DNA of 49,588 bases from Candidatus Accumulibacter contiguus (GCF_012940005.1 NZ_SPMX01000055.1:1-49588), one strand, 5' to 3'. Numbered from the stretch's first letter, positions 28,110 through 38,289 are shown. Program-made: numbers and translations. The notes: a model not told the origin generated them from the letters alone.

Positions 28110-29855
28110 TTGATCCCGGACACTTTCATTCAGGAGTTGCTGTATCGCGTCGACTTGGTCGACCTGATCGACGGCTACGTTCCGCTGAAGAAAACGGGCG
28201 CCAACTTTGCCGCGTGTTGCCCGTTCCACAGCGAGAAGTCGCCTTCTTTCACGGTCAGCCCGAGCAAGCAGTTTTACCACTGCTTCGGCTGCAGCGCGCA
28301 CGGCAATGCAATCAGCTTTCTTATGGAGTACGCCGGCCTGGGCTTCGTTGACGCCATCAAGGAACTCGCTGTTCACGCCGGCATGCCGTTTCCCGAGGAT
28401 CAGGGACATGCTCCAGCACACGCTCCGAAATCACAAGCGCTTGCCGAAAGCATGGCGCGGGCCGCCAGATATTACTACGAGCAACTCAAGTGTTCCGAAA
28501 AGGCAATCCGCTACCTCAAGGAACGGGGGGTCAGCGGAGAAATTGCCCGCAGGTTTGGCCTCGGTTATGCGCCAGAGGGATGGCAGAACCTCGCTGCCGC
28601 TTTCGATGATTACAGCAGTCCTGATCTGCAACTATCGGGCCTGGTGATCAGCAATGAGCGAGGGCGTCTCTACGACCGTTTTCGCGAGCGAGTGATGTTT
28701 CCGATCATCAACCAGAAGGGCGAGGTGATCGCTTTCGGCGGCCGTGTACTTGGGCAGGGCGAGCCGAAATATCTGAACTCTCCCGAAACGCCTCTGTTCG
28801 AAAAAGGCCGCGAGGTATTTGGGCTGCCGCAGGCACGCGCGGCCATACGCGAGCGCGATACGGTGATTGTCGTCGAAGGTTATCTGGATGTCGTGGCTCT
28901 CGCGCAGTACGGAAACGGCAATGCGGTTGCCACGCTCGGTACAGCCACCACGAGCATGCAGGTACAGAAACTGCTGCGCCAGGCGGAGCGGATCGTTTTC
29001 TGCTTTGATGGCGATGCCGCCGGACGTAAGGCCGCGTGGCGTGCCCTGGAGAACAGTCTTGAGGCGTTGACTGAACAGAAAAGCATTGCCTTTGTCTTTC
29101 TCCCGGACGGCGAGGACCCCGATAGTTTTGTTCGCAGACACGGCGGCGAGGCTTTTCGGCAGATGATCGCGCAGGCGACACCGCTCTCCGATTTTCTGCT
29201 GAGTGAACTGTCGGCACACTGCGATCTGAGCAGTGCCGAAGGCAATGCGAGGCTGGTCGCCGACGCTAAACCGCTGCTGGGCCGCCTGCAGTCTTCCCTG
29301 CTTCGACTGCAACTGGTCAAGCGCCTGGCACAGGTCAGTGGTTTTTCGCAAGCCGAGGTGGAAGGGCTGTGCGAACTGCGACCACTGACGCAGCCAGAGC
29401 CGGCGCGCGCGCCACGACAAGCACCTTCGCTGCTACGGCCATTGCTGCGCCTGTTGCTCCAGAAACCGCAACTGGCCTCAGGCTTGCCACTCGACCTGCT
29501 TCCCGGCAACTCGACTGAAGCCGGAGCGGTGCGTCTGATATGTGAAACGATTGCTGCTGCCGGCACCCAGTCACTGGCCTACCCAAGCCTGATCGAAAAG
29601 CTCAGAGGCAGCGAATGTGAGGGCATCCTGCGTGCAGCCGCGGCTGAACTAATGCAAGAGCCTTTTGCCGAAGACGAGATTGATGCCGAATTTACTGGCG
29701 CGGTCCAGCAGCTACTCGAAGGCGCACACAAACGAGTCTTCATGCAGTTGCAGGAGAAGGCTCAGAGGCTTGGGGTGAGCGGACTCTCGAGCGAAGAAAA
29801 GCGGCAATATCTAGCGGCGCTCACTGCGCGTGGGCGGCACGGCACCGGAGTATAA
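28110..29855 (+). CDS. dnaG: DNA primase
   Basis: DnaG (581 aa) makes RNA primers for replication forks. TTG 28110 gives the family start MIPDTFIQELLYRVDLVDLI with AAGGGAG upstream. The CHC2 zinc finger is CPFHSEK ... FYHCFGC (residues ~35-65); the TOPRIM domain shows VVEGYLDVVALAQ and FDGDAAGRKA near 255-310. The C-terminal helicase-interaction domain is present but poorly conserved, as usual. The transcript continues to rpoD 46 bp later. Confidence 0.95.
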   Translation: MIPDTFIQELLYRVDLVDLIDGYVPLKKTGANFAACCPFHSEKSPSFTVSPSKQFYHCFGCSAHGNAISFLMEYAGLGFVDAIKELAVHAGMPFPEDQGHAPAHAPKSQALAESMARAARYYYEQLKCSEKAIRYLKERGVSGEIARRFGLGYAPEGWQNLAAAFDDYSSPDLQLSGLVISNERGRLYDRFRERVMFPIINQKGEVIAFGGRVLGQGEPKYLNSPETPLFEKGREVFGLPQARAAIRERDTVIVVEGYLDVVALAQYGNGNAVATLGTATTSMQVQKLLRQAERIVFCFDGDAAGRKAAWRALENSLEALTEQKSIAFVFLPDGEDPDSFVRRHGGEAFRQMIAQATPLSDFLLSELSAHCDLSSAEGNARLVADAKPLLGRLQSSLLRLQLVKRLAQVSGFSQAEVEGLCELRPLTQPEPARAPRQAPSLLRPLLRLLLQKPQLASGLPLDLLPGNSTEAGAVRLICETIAAAGTQSLAYPSLIEKLRGSECEGILRAAAAELMQEPFAEDEIDAEFTGAVQQLLEGAHKRVFMQLQEKAQRLGVSGLSSEEKRQYLAALTARGRHGTGV

Positions 29856-29901
29856 GGGATGATACAATCAAGAGTTTTTCCAGTCTAACGCTATTCGGGA
29901 A

Positions 29902-31854
29902 ATGGTCATGATAAGGGAAAAGGTAGTAACTACGAAGGCGGCGAAAGCCAAGGCAGCGGCAGACCTTCTGGCGCAAGTCGGGAGCCAACCGGTACCGGTT
30001 GACGACGAAACGCGCAAGATGCGTCTCAAGACGCTGATCAAGCTCGGCAAGGAACGAGGCTTTCTTACTTACGCCGAAATCAATGACCATCTGCCTGATG
30101 ATGTCGTCGATGCCGAGCAGATCGAAAGCATCATCAGCACCTTCAACGACATGGGCATCCAGGTCTATGATGAAGCGCCGGATGCCGAAACGCTGCTGAT
30201 GTCGGATGCCACCCCGGCGGCCGGTGCAGACGATGCCGATGTGGAAGAGCAGGCGGAACAGGCGCTGTCAACGGTGGACTCCGAGTTCGGCAGGACGACC
30301 GACCCGGTACGCATGTACATGCGCGAAATGGGTTCGGTCGAGTTGCTGACCCGTGAAGGCGAAATCGAGATTGCCAAGCGCATCGAAGATGGCCTCAAGC
30401 ACATGATCCAGGCGATCTCCGCCTGCCCGACAACGATTGCCGAGATCCTCAGTTGCGCCGACAAGATCGCACGCGATGAGATGCGCATCGATGAATTGAT
30501 CGATGGGCTGATCGACCCCGAAATTGACAACTCACTCGAAGAGTTGGCCGAGGAGGTGGCTGAGGACGATGAGGAAGACGAGGAAGAAGGCGGCGAGGCG
30601 GTCGAGGGCGCTGCTGCTGCCGCCTCGTTGCTCAAACTCAAGACGGAAGGGCTTGCACGCCTTGAACTGATCAGATTGCACTACGCACAAGCACATGGCG
30701 TTTTGCCCAGGAAAGGTTCCCAGGACAAAACCTACCTCAGGCTCCAGCAGCAGATCTCGGAAGAGATGATGGGCATTCGCTTTACTTCGAAAACGATTGA
30801 GCGTCTGTGCGACTCGGTCCGCGCGATGGTCGATGAGGCGCGTGCCTGCGAGCGCAAGATCCAGCGGATCTGTGTCGACACGGTGCGCATGCCGCGGGCG
30901 CATTTCATCAAGGTCTTCCCCGGCAACGAACTCAACATCGACTGGGTGGATGCCGAGATCGCTACGGCCGGCAAGACCTATGGCGCGATCCTCTCGCGCA
31001 ACGCGCCGAACATCAAGGAAGAGCAGAGGAAATTGCTTGCTCTGCAGGACCGTATCGGCATTCCGTTGCGCGAATTGAAGGACATCAACAAGCAGATGTC
31101 TACCGGTGAAGCCAAGGCACGCCGCGCCAAACGGGAAATGACCGAAGCCAATCTGCGACTGGTGATCTCGATTGCCAAGAAGTACACCAATCGCGGCCTG
31201 CAATTTCTCGATCTCATCCAGGAAGGCAATATCGGTCTGATGAAGGCCGTTGACAAATTCGAATACCGGCGCGGCTACAAGTTTTCGACCTATGCCACCT
31301 GGTGGATCCGCCAGGCGATCACTCGCTCGATCGCCGATCAGGCACGCACCATCCGCATCCCAGTGCACATGATCGAGACGATCAACAAAATGAATCGCAT
31401 TTCCCGGCAAATTTTGCAGGAAACCGGTCTGGAAGCCGATCCGGCAACACTGGCCAAGAAGATGGAGATGCCGGAAGAGAAAATTCGCAAAATCCTGAAG
31501 ATCAGCAAGGAGCCGATCTCGATGGAAACGCCGATCGGCGACGACGATGACTCGCATCTTGGCGACTTCATCGAGGATCATGCGACGCTCGCACCGACCG
31601 AGGCTGCCCTCTACTCGAGCCTGCGCTTCATCACCAAGGACGTGCTGGACACCCTGACTCCGCGCGAAGCGAAGGTATTGCGCATGCGCTTCGGAATCGA
31701 AATGAACACCGACCACACCCTTGAGGAAGTCGGAAAACAGTTCGACGTGACCCGTGAGCGAATTCGACAGATCGAAGCCAAGGCGCTCCGGAAGCTTCGC
31801 CACCCATCACGCTCAGACAAGTTGCGCAGCTTTCTGGACAACGGCAACAGCTAG
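29902..31854 (+). CDS. rpoD: RNA polymerase primary sigma factor (sigma-70)
   Basis: Primary sigma factor (650 aa). Region 1.1 lies at the N-terminus ([20 protein letters not shown]), followed by region 1.2 ([17 protein letters not shown]), a non-conserved acidic stretch ([13 protein letters not shown]), region 2 ([20 protein letters not shown] then [17 protein letters not shown]), region 3 and region 4 with the -35 HTH ([20 protein letters not shown]). Alternative ATG 29908 lies two codons in. It ends the rpsU-dnaG-rpoD operon. Confidence 0.97.
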   Translation: MVMIREKVVTTKAAKAKAAADLLAQVGSQPVPVDDETRKMRLKTLIKLGKERGFLTYAEINDHLPDDVVDAEQIESIISTFNDMGIQVYDEAPDAETLLMSDATPAAGADDADVEEQAEQALSTVDSEFGRTTDPVRMYMREMGSVELLTREGEIEIAKRIEDGLKHMIQAISACPTTIAEILSCADKIARDEMRIDELIDGLIDPEIDNSLEELAEEVAEDDEEDEEEGGEAVEGAAAAASLLKLKTEGLARLELIRLHYAQAHGVLPRKGSQDKTYLRLQQQISEEMMGIRFTSKTIERLCDSVRAMVDEARACERKIQRICVDTVRMPRAHFIKVFPGNELNIDWVDAEIATAGKTYGAILSRNAPNIKEEQRKLLALQDRIGIPLRELKDINKQMSTGEAKARRAKREMTEANLRLVISIAKKYTNRGLQFLDLIQEGNIGLMKAVDKFEYRRGYKFSTYATWWIRQAITRSIADQARTIRIPVHMIETINKMNRISRQILQETGLEADPATLAKKMEMPEEKIRKILKISKEPISMETPIGDDDDSHLGDFIEDHATLAPTEAALYSSLRFITKDVLDTLTPREAKVLRMRFGIEMNTDHTLEEVGKQFDVTRERIRQIEAKALRKLRHPSRSDKLRSFLDNGNS

Positions 31855-31892
31855 CACCTGCAGCTGCGCCGTTTCCCGCAGGGTGCAGATAC

Positions 31893-32474
31893 ATGCACAT
31901 GCCGCTTTTTCCAGTCAAGCGCCTTCTTGACTTGTCACTCGCCTGCCTGGCGGCGGTTTTGCTACTGCTCCCTGCGGGTCTGCTCGCTCTGTTGGTCAAG
32001 CTGACGTCGCCCGGACCCGTGCTGTATTGGTCTGATCGCGTCGGACGTCACAACCGGATTTTCAGAATGCCGAAATTCCGCAGCATGCGGGTTGGAACCC
32101 CGGTCGTGGCGACCCATCTACTAAGGGATGCGCAGGCTTGCCTGACGCCCGTGGGCTCGTTCCTGCGCAGATCCAGCCTCGATGAACTGCCCCAGTTATG
32201 GAGCATTCTGGTCGGCGACATGAGCTTTGTCGGGCCGCGTCCGGCCCTGTATAACCAGCATGACTTGATTGCCCTGCGCAGCGAACTCGGGGTTCATGAG
32301 TTGCTACCGGGACTGACCGGTTGGGCACAGGTCAACGGCCGCGATGAACTGCCGATTTCCCAAAAGGTCAAGCTCGATAGCGAGTACCTGCAACGCCAAT
32401 CCTTGTGGCTGGATATTCGGATACTGTGGCTGACTTTTGCCAAGGTTCTGCGCAGAGAGGGGGTAACTCATTGA
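31893..32474 (+). CDS. Polyprenyl-phosphate sugar-phosphate transferase (WcaJ/PglC-type)
   Basis: A 193-aa monotopic membrane enzyme that transfers a sugar 1-phosphate to undecaprenyl phosphate, the first step of a glycan. A hydrophobic reentrant helix (LLDLSLACLAAVLLLLPAGL) is followed by SPGPVLYWSDRVGRHNRIFR, KFRSMRV, RRSSLDELPQLWSIL (with the catalytic DE), FVGPRP and PGLTGWAQVNGR. The product is the short PglC form lacking the N-terminal sensor domain. No other glycan genes are adjacent, so the sugar and the glycan are unknown. Confidence 0.88.
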   Translation: MHMPLFPVKRLLDLSLACLAAVLLLLPAGLLALLVKLTSPGPVLYWSDRVGRHNRIFRMPKFRSMRVGTPVVATHLLRDAQACLTPVGSFLRRSSLDELPQLWSILVGDMSFVGPRPALYNQHDLIALRSELGVHELLPGLTGWAQVNGRDELPISQKVKLDSEYLQRQSLWLDIRILWLTFAKVLRREGVTH

Positions 32475-32556
32475 CGGTCGCTGTTCGGGCACAAGCAGTA
32501 CGGACGCACTGACCACGGATTCATCTTTCCCAATCACCACCCGCGAAGGATAACCC

Positions 32557-33786
32557 ATGCCGCATGGCAGAAAAGACTTCGGATCAACGCCGCAGAGGAC
32601 TGGTTACAGTCAGGTCGCCAAAGTTGCGGTTCAGGAAACCACTCTGTGTGTCAAGGAAATGCATGGCGCCATTGCCGACAAATCTTTCAATGTCTTTCGG
32701 CGAATTCCGCTGCTTTGCTGGCCGGCTCAGCTCGTGCAAGCCGTTCATGACAGCATTTCAGCAGGCGTCTACGCAACAATTCACCACGGTAGCGGCGGTA
32801 TTCTCGAGGCTGCGGCAATACTCGAAAGGCAGCACTCTTCCCCTGGCAAGCCACCGGGGCGCTTCGCAAGCGGCCTGCACAGCGCACTCAATGGCGCTTT
32901 CGGAGACCATCTTGCTGCCAGTAACAACTTGCTGGCGATTAACATGGCGATTCGGGTACACGGCAACAGCGTGCCGCTGAATACCGATGCGCTGCGCAGC
33001 GCTTTTCCCGAAGCGGACAGGCGCCTGTGCGTTTTCGTCCACGGACTGGGTTGTGACGAACATTGTTGGGAATGTACCGATCGTGGCGAACCTGCAGCCG
33101 CGTGCGAAAGCCATTTTGGACACCAGCTGCAAGCGGAATTCGCCTGCACACCGCTCTACCTGCGCTACAACACCGGCCTGCCGATTGCCGAAAATTGTGC
33201 GCAACTGGCAGTTTTTCTCGAGGATTTGCTGACTGCCTGGCCGCAGCCAGCCAGTGAACTGCTGATCATCGGTCACAGCATGGGCGGACTGATCGCGCGT
33301 GGCGCCTGCGATCAGGCGGTGGCGGCGGGAATGCAATGGCCGCAGTCGACACGGATGCTGATCTGCCTCGGATCTCCGCATCTCGGTTCACCACTTGAGC
33401 GACTCGGTCAGTTGGCAACCACCGCCTTGAAACTCAGCGCAGTCACCCGTCCCCTCGGGAATATTGCCGCGACGCGCAGCCAAGGCATCAAGGATCTGCG
33501 CCGAGGTCCCGGTGCTCCGCAGACGCTACCCGAGCCACACACGATTGCTTTCCGCTTTCTTGGCGCCAGTCTCGCCAAAAATGTCGAGCATCCGCTCAGC
33601 GAATTCCTTGGCGATGGGCTGGTGCCTCTGAGTAGCGCGATCACACACGAAATTGAAGGCGACGTCGAAAGCGCCAGGATCGGCAAACTCGGTCACCTGG
33701 GATTGCTGAACGACACGCGCGTCTATCGGCAGATCAGGGAATGGCTCGGTGTGCTGTACGAAGCCGAAACGCCGGTAGAACGCTGA
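32557..33786 (+). CDS. Lipase/PGAP1-like alpha/beta hydrolase
   Basis: A 409-aa protein whose second half is a lipase-like alpha/beta hydrolase: oxyanion-region HG in CVFVHGLGCDEHCWE, nucleophile Ser in IIGHSMGGLIARG, LGSPHLGSPLERL, a candidate acid Asp in FLGDGLVPLSS and His in GHLGLLNDTRVY. The first ~140 residues contain a VHDSISAGVYATIHHGSGG stretch and no recognised domain; no clear signal peptide is seen. The substrate is unknown; a membrane lipid, polyhydroxyalkanoate or acyl-ester role is guesswork. Confidence 0.78.
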   Translation: MPHGRKDFGSTPQRTGYSQVAKVAVQETTLCVKEMHGAIADKSFNVFRRIPLLCWPAQLVQAVHDSISAGVYATIHHGSGGILEAAAILERQHSSPGKPPGRFASGLHSALNGAFGDHLAASNNLLAINMAIRVHGNSVPLNTDALRSAFPEADRRLCVFVHGLGCDEHCWECTDRGEPAAACESHFGHQLQAEFACTPLYLRYNTGLPIAENCAQLAVFLEDLLTAWPQPASELLIIGHSMGGLIARGACDQAVAAGMQWPQSTRMLICLGSPHLGSPLERLGQLATTALKLSAVTRPLGNIAATRSQGIKDLRRGPGAPQTLPEPHTIAFRFLGASLAKNVEHPLSEFLGDGLVPLSSAITHEIEGDVESARIGKLGHLGLLNDTRVYRQIREWLGVLYEAETPVER

Positions 33787-33933
33787 TGCCGCAATGAGTG
33801 CCGCAGTCTCGGGTTGCAGGCAGGACAGGAGGCGGGATCCTGCTTTCCCTTTGCCGGCGTCAAGTTGCATACACCTGAGCTGACCGTACATCGCCGGCAT
33901 ATTGCACGCTGGCCCCGTCGCCGCCCGGTTCGT

Positions 33934-34578
33934 CTACCCGGCTGCCAGCAGAATTTCTGGTACTCCCCAGATGCGCACACCTGTGGGCGGGTTTTCCACT
34001 GCCCGTACCAGCGCTCTCACCATCTGCTCGATGTCGATCAGACCGAAGCGCCTTGCCGCCTCGCGTGTTGGCGGCAGGTGCTCGAACAGGCGGTAGGCTG
34101 GGAGAAGCAGCAACGGCCAATGATGGCCGGGTCCCAGCACATACCACGGGCGAAGAAAGCTGGCTGCGATGCCACTGGCGCGGATCAATCTTTCGCCCTC
34201 GGCACGCGCGGCAATGTAGGCCTGCATCACCGGTGCCGGTTGGGCAACGCTGAGGTAGAGCAGGTGATTGATTCCGGCCTCCATCGCTGCGGTCAGCGCC
34301 GCGCCTGCGGAGGCGAGATCGACGCTCCGGAAATCCGCAGCCTTTCTCGGCCCTGGGTGGGCAACCCCAACCAGATGGACCAGGACGTCGGCCCCCTCGA
34401 TCTGTTGCACGTAGCTTGCGGCATTGAGCGCATCGCCGACGACGATGCGGCAGCCGGGTGCTAGCCGGTTTGCCGACTCCTGCCGCGTCAACGCCGTAAC
34501 CCGATGGCCGCGTGCGAGCAATTCCGGAATCAGGTGGCTGCCAATGTAGCCTGTGCCGCCGGTCACGAATACGTGCAT
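33934..34578 (-). CDS. NAD-dependent epimerase/dehydratase-like protein
   Basis: Short atypical SDR (214 aa) of the NmrA/NDUFA9-like type: MHVFVTGGTGYIGSHLIPEL has the GxxGxxG dinucleotide motif, then VVGDALN and VLVHLVGVAHPGP. The usual YxxxK pair is replaced by AYIAARAEGERLI, where a Tyr and distant acidic residues remain, so catalysis may be lost. ATG 34578 has GGGAAGGG upstream. It lies downstream of parA on the same strand, 145 bp apart. Confidence 0.78.
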   Translation of the reverse strand: MHVFVTGGTGYIGSHLIPELLARGHRVTALTRQESANRLAPGCRIVVGDALNAASYVQQIEGADVLVHLVGVAHPGPRKAADFRSVDLASAGAALTAAMEAGINHLLYLSVAQPAPVMQAYIAARAEGERLIRASGIAASFLRPWYVLGPGHHWPLLLLPAYRLFEHLPPTREAARRFGLIDIEQMVRALVRAVENPPTGVRIWGVPEILLAAG

Positions 34579-34723
34579 CTTGCCCTTCCCGGATGAATTG
34601 TTGAGTGGGTCGATGCATCTGCATACGAGCAGAATGCTTTTCTGGATGCACAACTGCAAGCAGATGCGGCCGGGAATGCGTCGGAGCAGCGTCAACGGTC
34701 ATGGCGTCACGGCTTTCACGTAC

Positions 34724-35488
34724 CTACCGAAGGAGCCGGTCGTAGAGAGCCGTGAACTCGCAGGTCAGCTTGTGCCGAGGGTCGAGGTGGATCATCGGTA
34801 GCGCCTGATGGTGTGACTCACGAATCTTGATCGACGCCGACAGGAAGGCATCCAGGATCGGCAGTCCTTCGGCGCGCAGTTCATCGACCAGACGCAAGGG
34901 CAGCTTGGCACGTGCCTGGTACTGGTTGACCACAATGCCTTCCAGCCGCAGGCCACGGTTATGGTCGGTCTGGATTTCGCGCACGCTGTCCAACAGCGAG
35001 TACAGGGCGCGACGCGAGAAATCATCGCAATCGAACGGGATCAGGCAGGTGTCGGCGGCGATCAGCGCCGAGCGGGAGAAGAAGTTCAGGGCCGGCGGGG
35101 TATCGATGAAAATTTCGTCATACCCCTGCAGCTTCTCCAGCGCCTCCCGCAGCTTGTACATCTTGTAGCGTGACTCGAGCTTGAACTGCACTTCCTCCAG
35201 CTTGGCGTCAGAAGGCAGCACGGCAAGATCGGGAAACTGTGTGGGGACAACGTAGGCATCGAGTGTCTCGGGAAACAGCTTGTAGCCAAGAATGTCCTCG
35301 AAGAAATTGGCGAGGGTCTTGGTCTGTTCGTCGAGTGCCTTGCCGAGCAGATAGCGGGAAGCATTGGCTTGTGGATCTAGATCGACCACCAGCGTTCGCT
35401 TGCCCTGCGCAGCGGCAATGGCCGCCAGGTTGCAGGCGATCGTCGACTTGCCAACGCCTCCCTTCTGATTGAAAACGACTCGGCGCAT
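34724..35488 (-). CDS. ParA-family ATPase without a ParB partner
   Basis: A 254-aa ATPase with deviant Walker A FNQKGGVGKSTIACNLAA at the very N-terminus, DLDPQANAS (Walker A'), and FIDTPPALNFF. It belongs to the small ParA/Soj/MinD group that positions cargo by DNA- or membrane-dependent dimer switching. No parB or parS site is seen nearby, so it is probably an orphan that positions something other than the chromosome. The reading starts with ATG 35488. Confidence 0.87.
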   Translation of the reverse strand: MRRVVFNQKGGVGKSTIACNLAAIAAAQGKRTLVVDLDPQANASRYLLGKALDEQTKTLANFFEDILGYKLFPETLDAYVVPTQFPDLAVLPSDAKLEEVQFKLESRYKMYKLREALEKLQGYDEIFIDTPPALNFFSRSALIAADTCLIPFDCDDFSRRALYSLLDSVREIQTDHNRGLRLEGIVVNQYQARAKLPLRLVDELRAEGLPILDAFLSASIKIRESHHQALPMIHLDPRHKLTCEFTALYDRLLR

Positions 35489-35624
35489 GACATTTCCCCA
35501 TGAATGGTAAGGATTTCATGAAGTGTAGCCAAATCCGCGGGGCGAGTCGAGGAGCACGCATGCCCGAGAAGGCATCATCAACTCGATCTAGGTTGTTGCG
35601 CTACGCCCAGTAAGGACAGGATGC

Positions 35625-36335
35625 TCAGCAGACGTCTGCCAGTACTTTGCTCAGCCAGGCCTCGATGTCATGCAGTTCTTCGAGGCACACCGTATGCTCG
35701 GCAGCGTAGCCGTGCCACTGTACCGGATAGTCCGCTGCCTTCAGCAACTTGGCTGAACGCTTTCCCAGGTCGTAGGGAATGACCGGATCGGCACGCCCAT
35801 GCGCCATGAAGATCGGCACATCGCGGTTGGCCGGCTGCGCTTCTGCAGCCAGGGTATCGGCCAGCGGCAGATAGCACGACAGCGCCAGGATCCCCGCCAG
35901 GCGCCGTGGATGGCGCAGGCCGGTGTGCAAGGCAATCACTCCGCCCTGTGAGAAACCGGCAAGCACGATTCGCGCATCCGCTATCCCGCGTGCATTTTCC
36001 CGATCGAGCAGGTCCTCGATCTGTCGTGCCGATGTACGCACACCCTCTGCCTCTTCTCGTCCCGGCGCAAAATCGAGCGTGACGATATCATACCAGGCGC
36101 GCATCACGTAGCCACCATTGATGGTCACTGCGCGCATGGGCGCATGCGGAAAGATAAAACGGAGCGCTGGCAAGCGGTCAAAGTCGAACTCATCGACAAT
36201 CGGCTCGAAGTCATGCCCGTCGGCCCCGAGGCCGTGCAGCCAGATGATCGCGCACCTTGGGGATTCCCCGGTTTGCCGCTCGACGGTGGGCAGCAACTGG
36301 CGATCAGCGGTGGCAGGGGTCGGCTTGGCAGTCAT
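35625..36335 (-). CDS. Phospholipase/carboxylesterase family protein
   Basis: Alpha/beta-hydrolase of 236 aa close to bacterial carboxylesterases (EstB group). It shows IIWLHGLGADGHDFEPIVDE, catalytic Ser in LAGFSQGGVIALHTGL, Asp in MAHGRADPVIPYDLG and His in YAAEHTVCLEEL. No signal peptide is seen, so it is cytoplasmic. ATG 36335 has AAGGA seven bases upstream and was chosen over the longer reading to 36392. Substrate not predictable. Confidence 0.86.
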   Translation of the reverse strand: MTAKPTPATADRQLLPTVERQTGESPRCAIIWLHGLGADGHDFEPIVDEFDFDRLPALRFIFPHAPMRAVTINGGYVMRAWYDIVTLDFAPGREEAEGVRTSARQIEDLLDRENARGIADARIVLAGFSQGGVIALHTGLRHPRRLAGILALSCYLPLADTLAAEAQPANRDVPIFMAHGRADPVIPYDLGKRSAKLLKAADYPVQWHGYAAEHTVCLEELHDIEAWLSKVLADVC

Positions 36336-36492
36336 TGAAGGGATCCTTGTTCTTGTCGGTAGTCGCCATTGTAGCAGTCGCACCGCATGCATCGATTAAT
36401 GTGAAAATCGCATCCGCGACTCACGAATCCTGCCTTGAGCCTGGTCGAAGGGCTCCCTCTCCACTTGCGGGTGAGGGGGCGGGGGAGTGGGA

Positions 36493-36542
36493 AACGGTCA
36501 TGCCTTTCATGATCGGGGGTGCCTGCAATAGCCATGACCGTT
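36493..36542. repeat. Inverted repeat with 30-base loop between esterase and dehydrogenase genes
   Basis: AACGGTCATG (36493-36502) and CATGACCGTT (36533-36542) are exact inverses. A GC-rich CCCTCTCC...GCGGGTGAGGGGG stretch just before (36447-36480) resembles REP-like palindromes of some betaproteobacteria. The dehydrogenase stop is five bases further on. Confidence 0.4.
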
Positions 36543-36547
36543 AGTGG

Positions 36548-37642
36548 TCAGACCTTGCGGATCTGGGTCATGATTGCTTTGGTAATTGCTGCCGTTCCGT
36601 CCTGTCCTCCGAATTCGATCGGGCAGATCATGGTCAGTGCTTTTTCAACCGCACGCTCCAGGATGCGTGCGCCATGCGCCAGTCGGGGTTCGCCATGCTG
36701 GTCGGCCAGCCAGTCCAGCATCAGCGCCACCGAAAGGATCTGGGCTATCGGGTTGGCAATCCCCTGACCGGCCATGTACGGGGCACTGCCGTGCGCAGGC
36801 TGAAAAACGGCGTGCTTGTCCCCGATGTCGGCCGATGGTGCCAGACCGAGGCTGCCAACGACGCCAGCCGCGAGGTCGGAAAGGATGCCGCCGAAAGCGT
36901 TCTCGGTTACCAGGACATCGAATTCCCAAGGCGCCTTGACCAGGTTCATGGCCGTTGCATCCACATACGCATACTCGGCCTTGACCTCAGGATGATTGGC
37001 TGCCACCTCGGCGAAGATCTTGCGGAAAAAGGCCATCGAAGAGAGCACATTGGCCTTGTCGACACAGGTGACCTTGCCCGAACGCCGCCGGCTCTTGGAG
37101 CGTCGTGCGGCGATACGGAAGGCAAACTCGGAGATCCGGCGGCTGCCGTTGCGCGAGATCTTCATCGTCTCCCAGGCGATCCGGTCTTCCTCCAGCGTCC
37201 CTCGCCCGCGCGAGTAGAGGAGCCCTTCGGTCTGCTCGCGCACGAGAACGAGATCGATCAGCGCTGCTCGCTTGTCGGTAAGCACTCGCGGCAAGCCGGG
37301 ATAGCTGCGGATCGGGCGCAGACCGGCGTACAAATCCATTTCAACCCGCAGATCAAACTGAGTGGAGATTTCCGTTCCATCGGGATAACGAACATCCGGC
37401 AGGCCAATGGCGCCGAATAGCACGGCATCGGCTTTCTTGCACACGGCCATGCTCTCGTCGGAGAAAGCGTTGCCGGTTTTCTGGTAAAGAGTGGCGCCAC
37501 CTTCGAGGTGACGAAAATCGAAACCGATGCCACCCAGGCGCTCTTGCAGGATGTCGAGAACCTGCAGGCTGGCAGCCACGATTTCAGGGCCAATACCGTC
37601 GCCGGGAATGACAGCGATATGAAAGCGAGAATCTCTTTTCAT
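36548..37642 (-). CDS. Isocitrate/isopropylmalate-family dehydrogenase
   Basis: A 364-aa beta-decarboxylating dehydrogenase. It begins KRDSRFHIAVIPGDGIGPEI and contains DLYAGLRPIRSYPG, KRAALIDLVLVREQTEGLLY, VTENAFGGILSDLAAG and HGSAPYMAGQGIANP. The REQTEGLLYSRG loop differs from LeuB (which has RELTGGIYFG there), so the substrate is probably not 3-isopropylmalate; tartrate- or homoisocitrate-like acids are possible. No leuC/leuD nearby. ATG 37642 gives the canonical start; the longer reading from 37729 does not. Confidence 0.85.
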   Translation of the reverse strand: MKRDSRFHIAVIPGDGIGPEIVAASLQVLDILQERLGGIGFDFRHLEGGATLYQKTGNAFSDESMAVCKKADAVLFGAIGLPDVRYPDGTEISTQFDLRVEMDLYAGLRPIRSYPGLPRVLTDKRAALIDLVLVREQTEGLLYSRGRGTLEEDRIAWETMKISRNGSRRISEFAFRIAARRSKSRRRSGKVTCVDKANVLSSMAFFRKIFAEVAANHPEVKAEYAYVDATAMNLVKAPWEFDVLVTENAFGGILSDLAAGVVGSLGLAPSADIGDKHAVFQPAHGSAPYMAGQGIANPIAQILSVALMLDWLADQHGEPRLAHGARILERAVEKALTMICPIEFGGQDGTAAITKAIMTQIRKV

Positions 37643-37927
37643 GGTTTCCGTTATCCTGAAAGTGCAATGCTGCTGAGGTGAACGACCCTTGCGGGCCAGT
37701 ACGATATGGGCAAGTGAATTGTCAGGCAAGTGCTTTCACAATTCCCGTGCATGGCGCTGCTCGCCCATGCCAGACAGCGGTGCTGCAGCAAGGGTACCAG
37801 ATCCGTCAGCCGCAGGTCATGCCCGCCGTCCATGCTGGCCACATCCGTGCACACTTAATGAAAACGCGCCGCGCGGTCAAGGGCTTTTTGCCGCATGTCC
37901 CGGTTTTCGTGCAGCCGGGCGCAAGCA

Positions 37928-38204
37928 TCAATCCTCACAACTTAGCACTTTGTCATAATAGTTTATAGGCATGGAGAGATGAGGCTTGGGCTGAGGTTTT
38001 CGAGGCCGGGACCGATCGGGGACGAATTTTTGAAGGTTCGCGGCGAGTTCCTGCATCAGGGATTGGAGACTGCGCGTGGTGGCCGTTCCGAGAAGCAGCC
38101 AGCGACCGATCTGGCGCTTGATCTTGTCGATCGCCTGGGTGCGGTTGATCTTGTAGGACGATCCGGGGTCGAGATGGGTGTCGGTGGCGAAGTAAGCGGC
38201 CGGG
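37928..38204 (-). pseudogene. C-terminal fragment of an ORF cut by the IS66 element
   Basis: The minus strand is open from the IS66 left end (38204) to TGA at 37928-37930. The product contains AYFATDTHLDPGSSYKINRT, QAIDKIKRQIGRWLLGTATT and a basic Pro-rich end. There is no start codon of its own at the 5' side: it is truncated exactly at the IS boundary. I cannot name the family; a transposase tail is plausible because of the location. Confidence 0.5.
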
Positions 38205-38289
38205 GTAACCGTTCACACCCCCGCAAAAATTCACGCGCAGCGGCAAGTTCTATGTCATAATTGGCGTAACGTAACGACGACACGACGCG

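Noticed and set aside
30532-31803. Long minus-strand ORF opposite rpoD
   Set aside because: Antisense shadow of a conserved gene; caused by GC-rich codon use.
31855-31892. tRNA gene after rpoD
   Set aside because: No cloverleaf-forming sequence or CCA-like end is seen in this gap.
34724-35488. Plasmid or chromosome partition locus
   Set aside because: No ParB gene or parS-like site next to the ParA-type gene.
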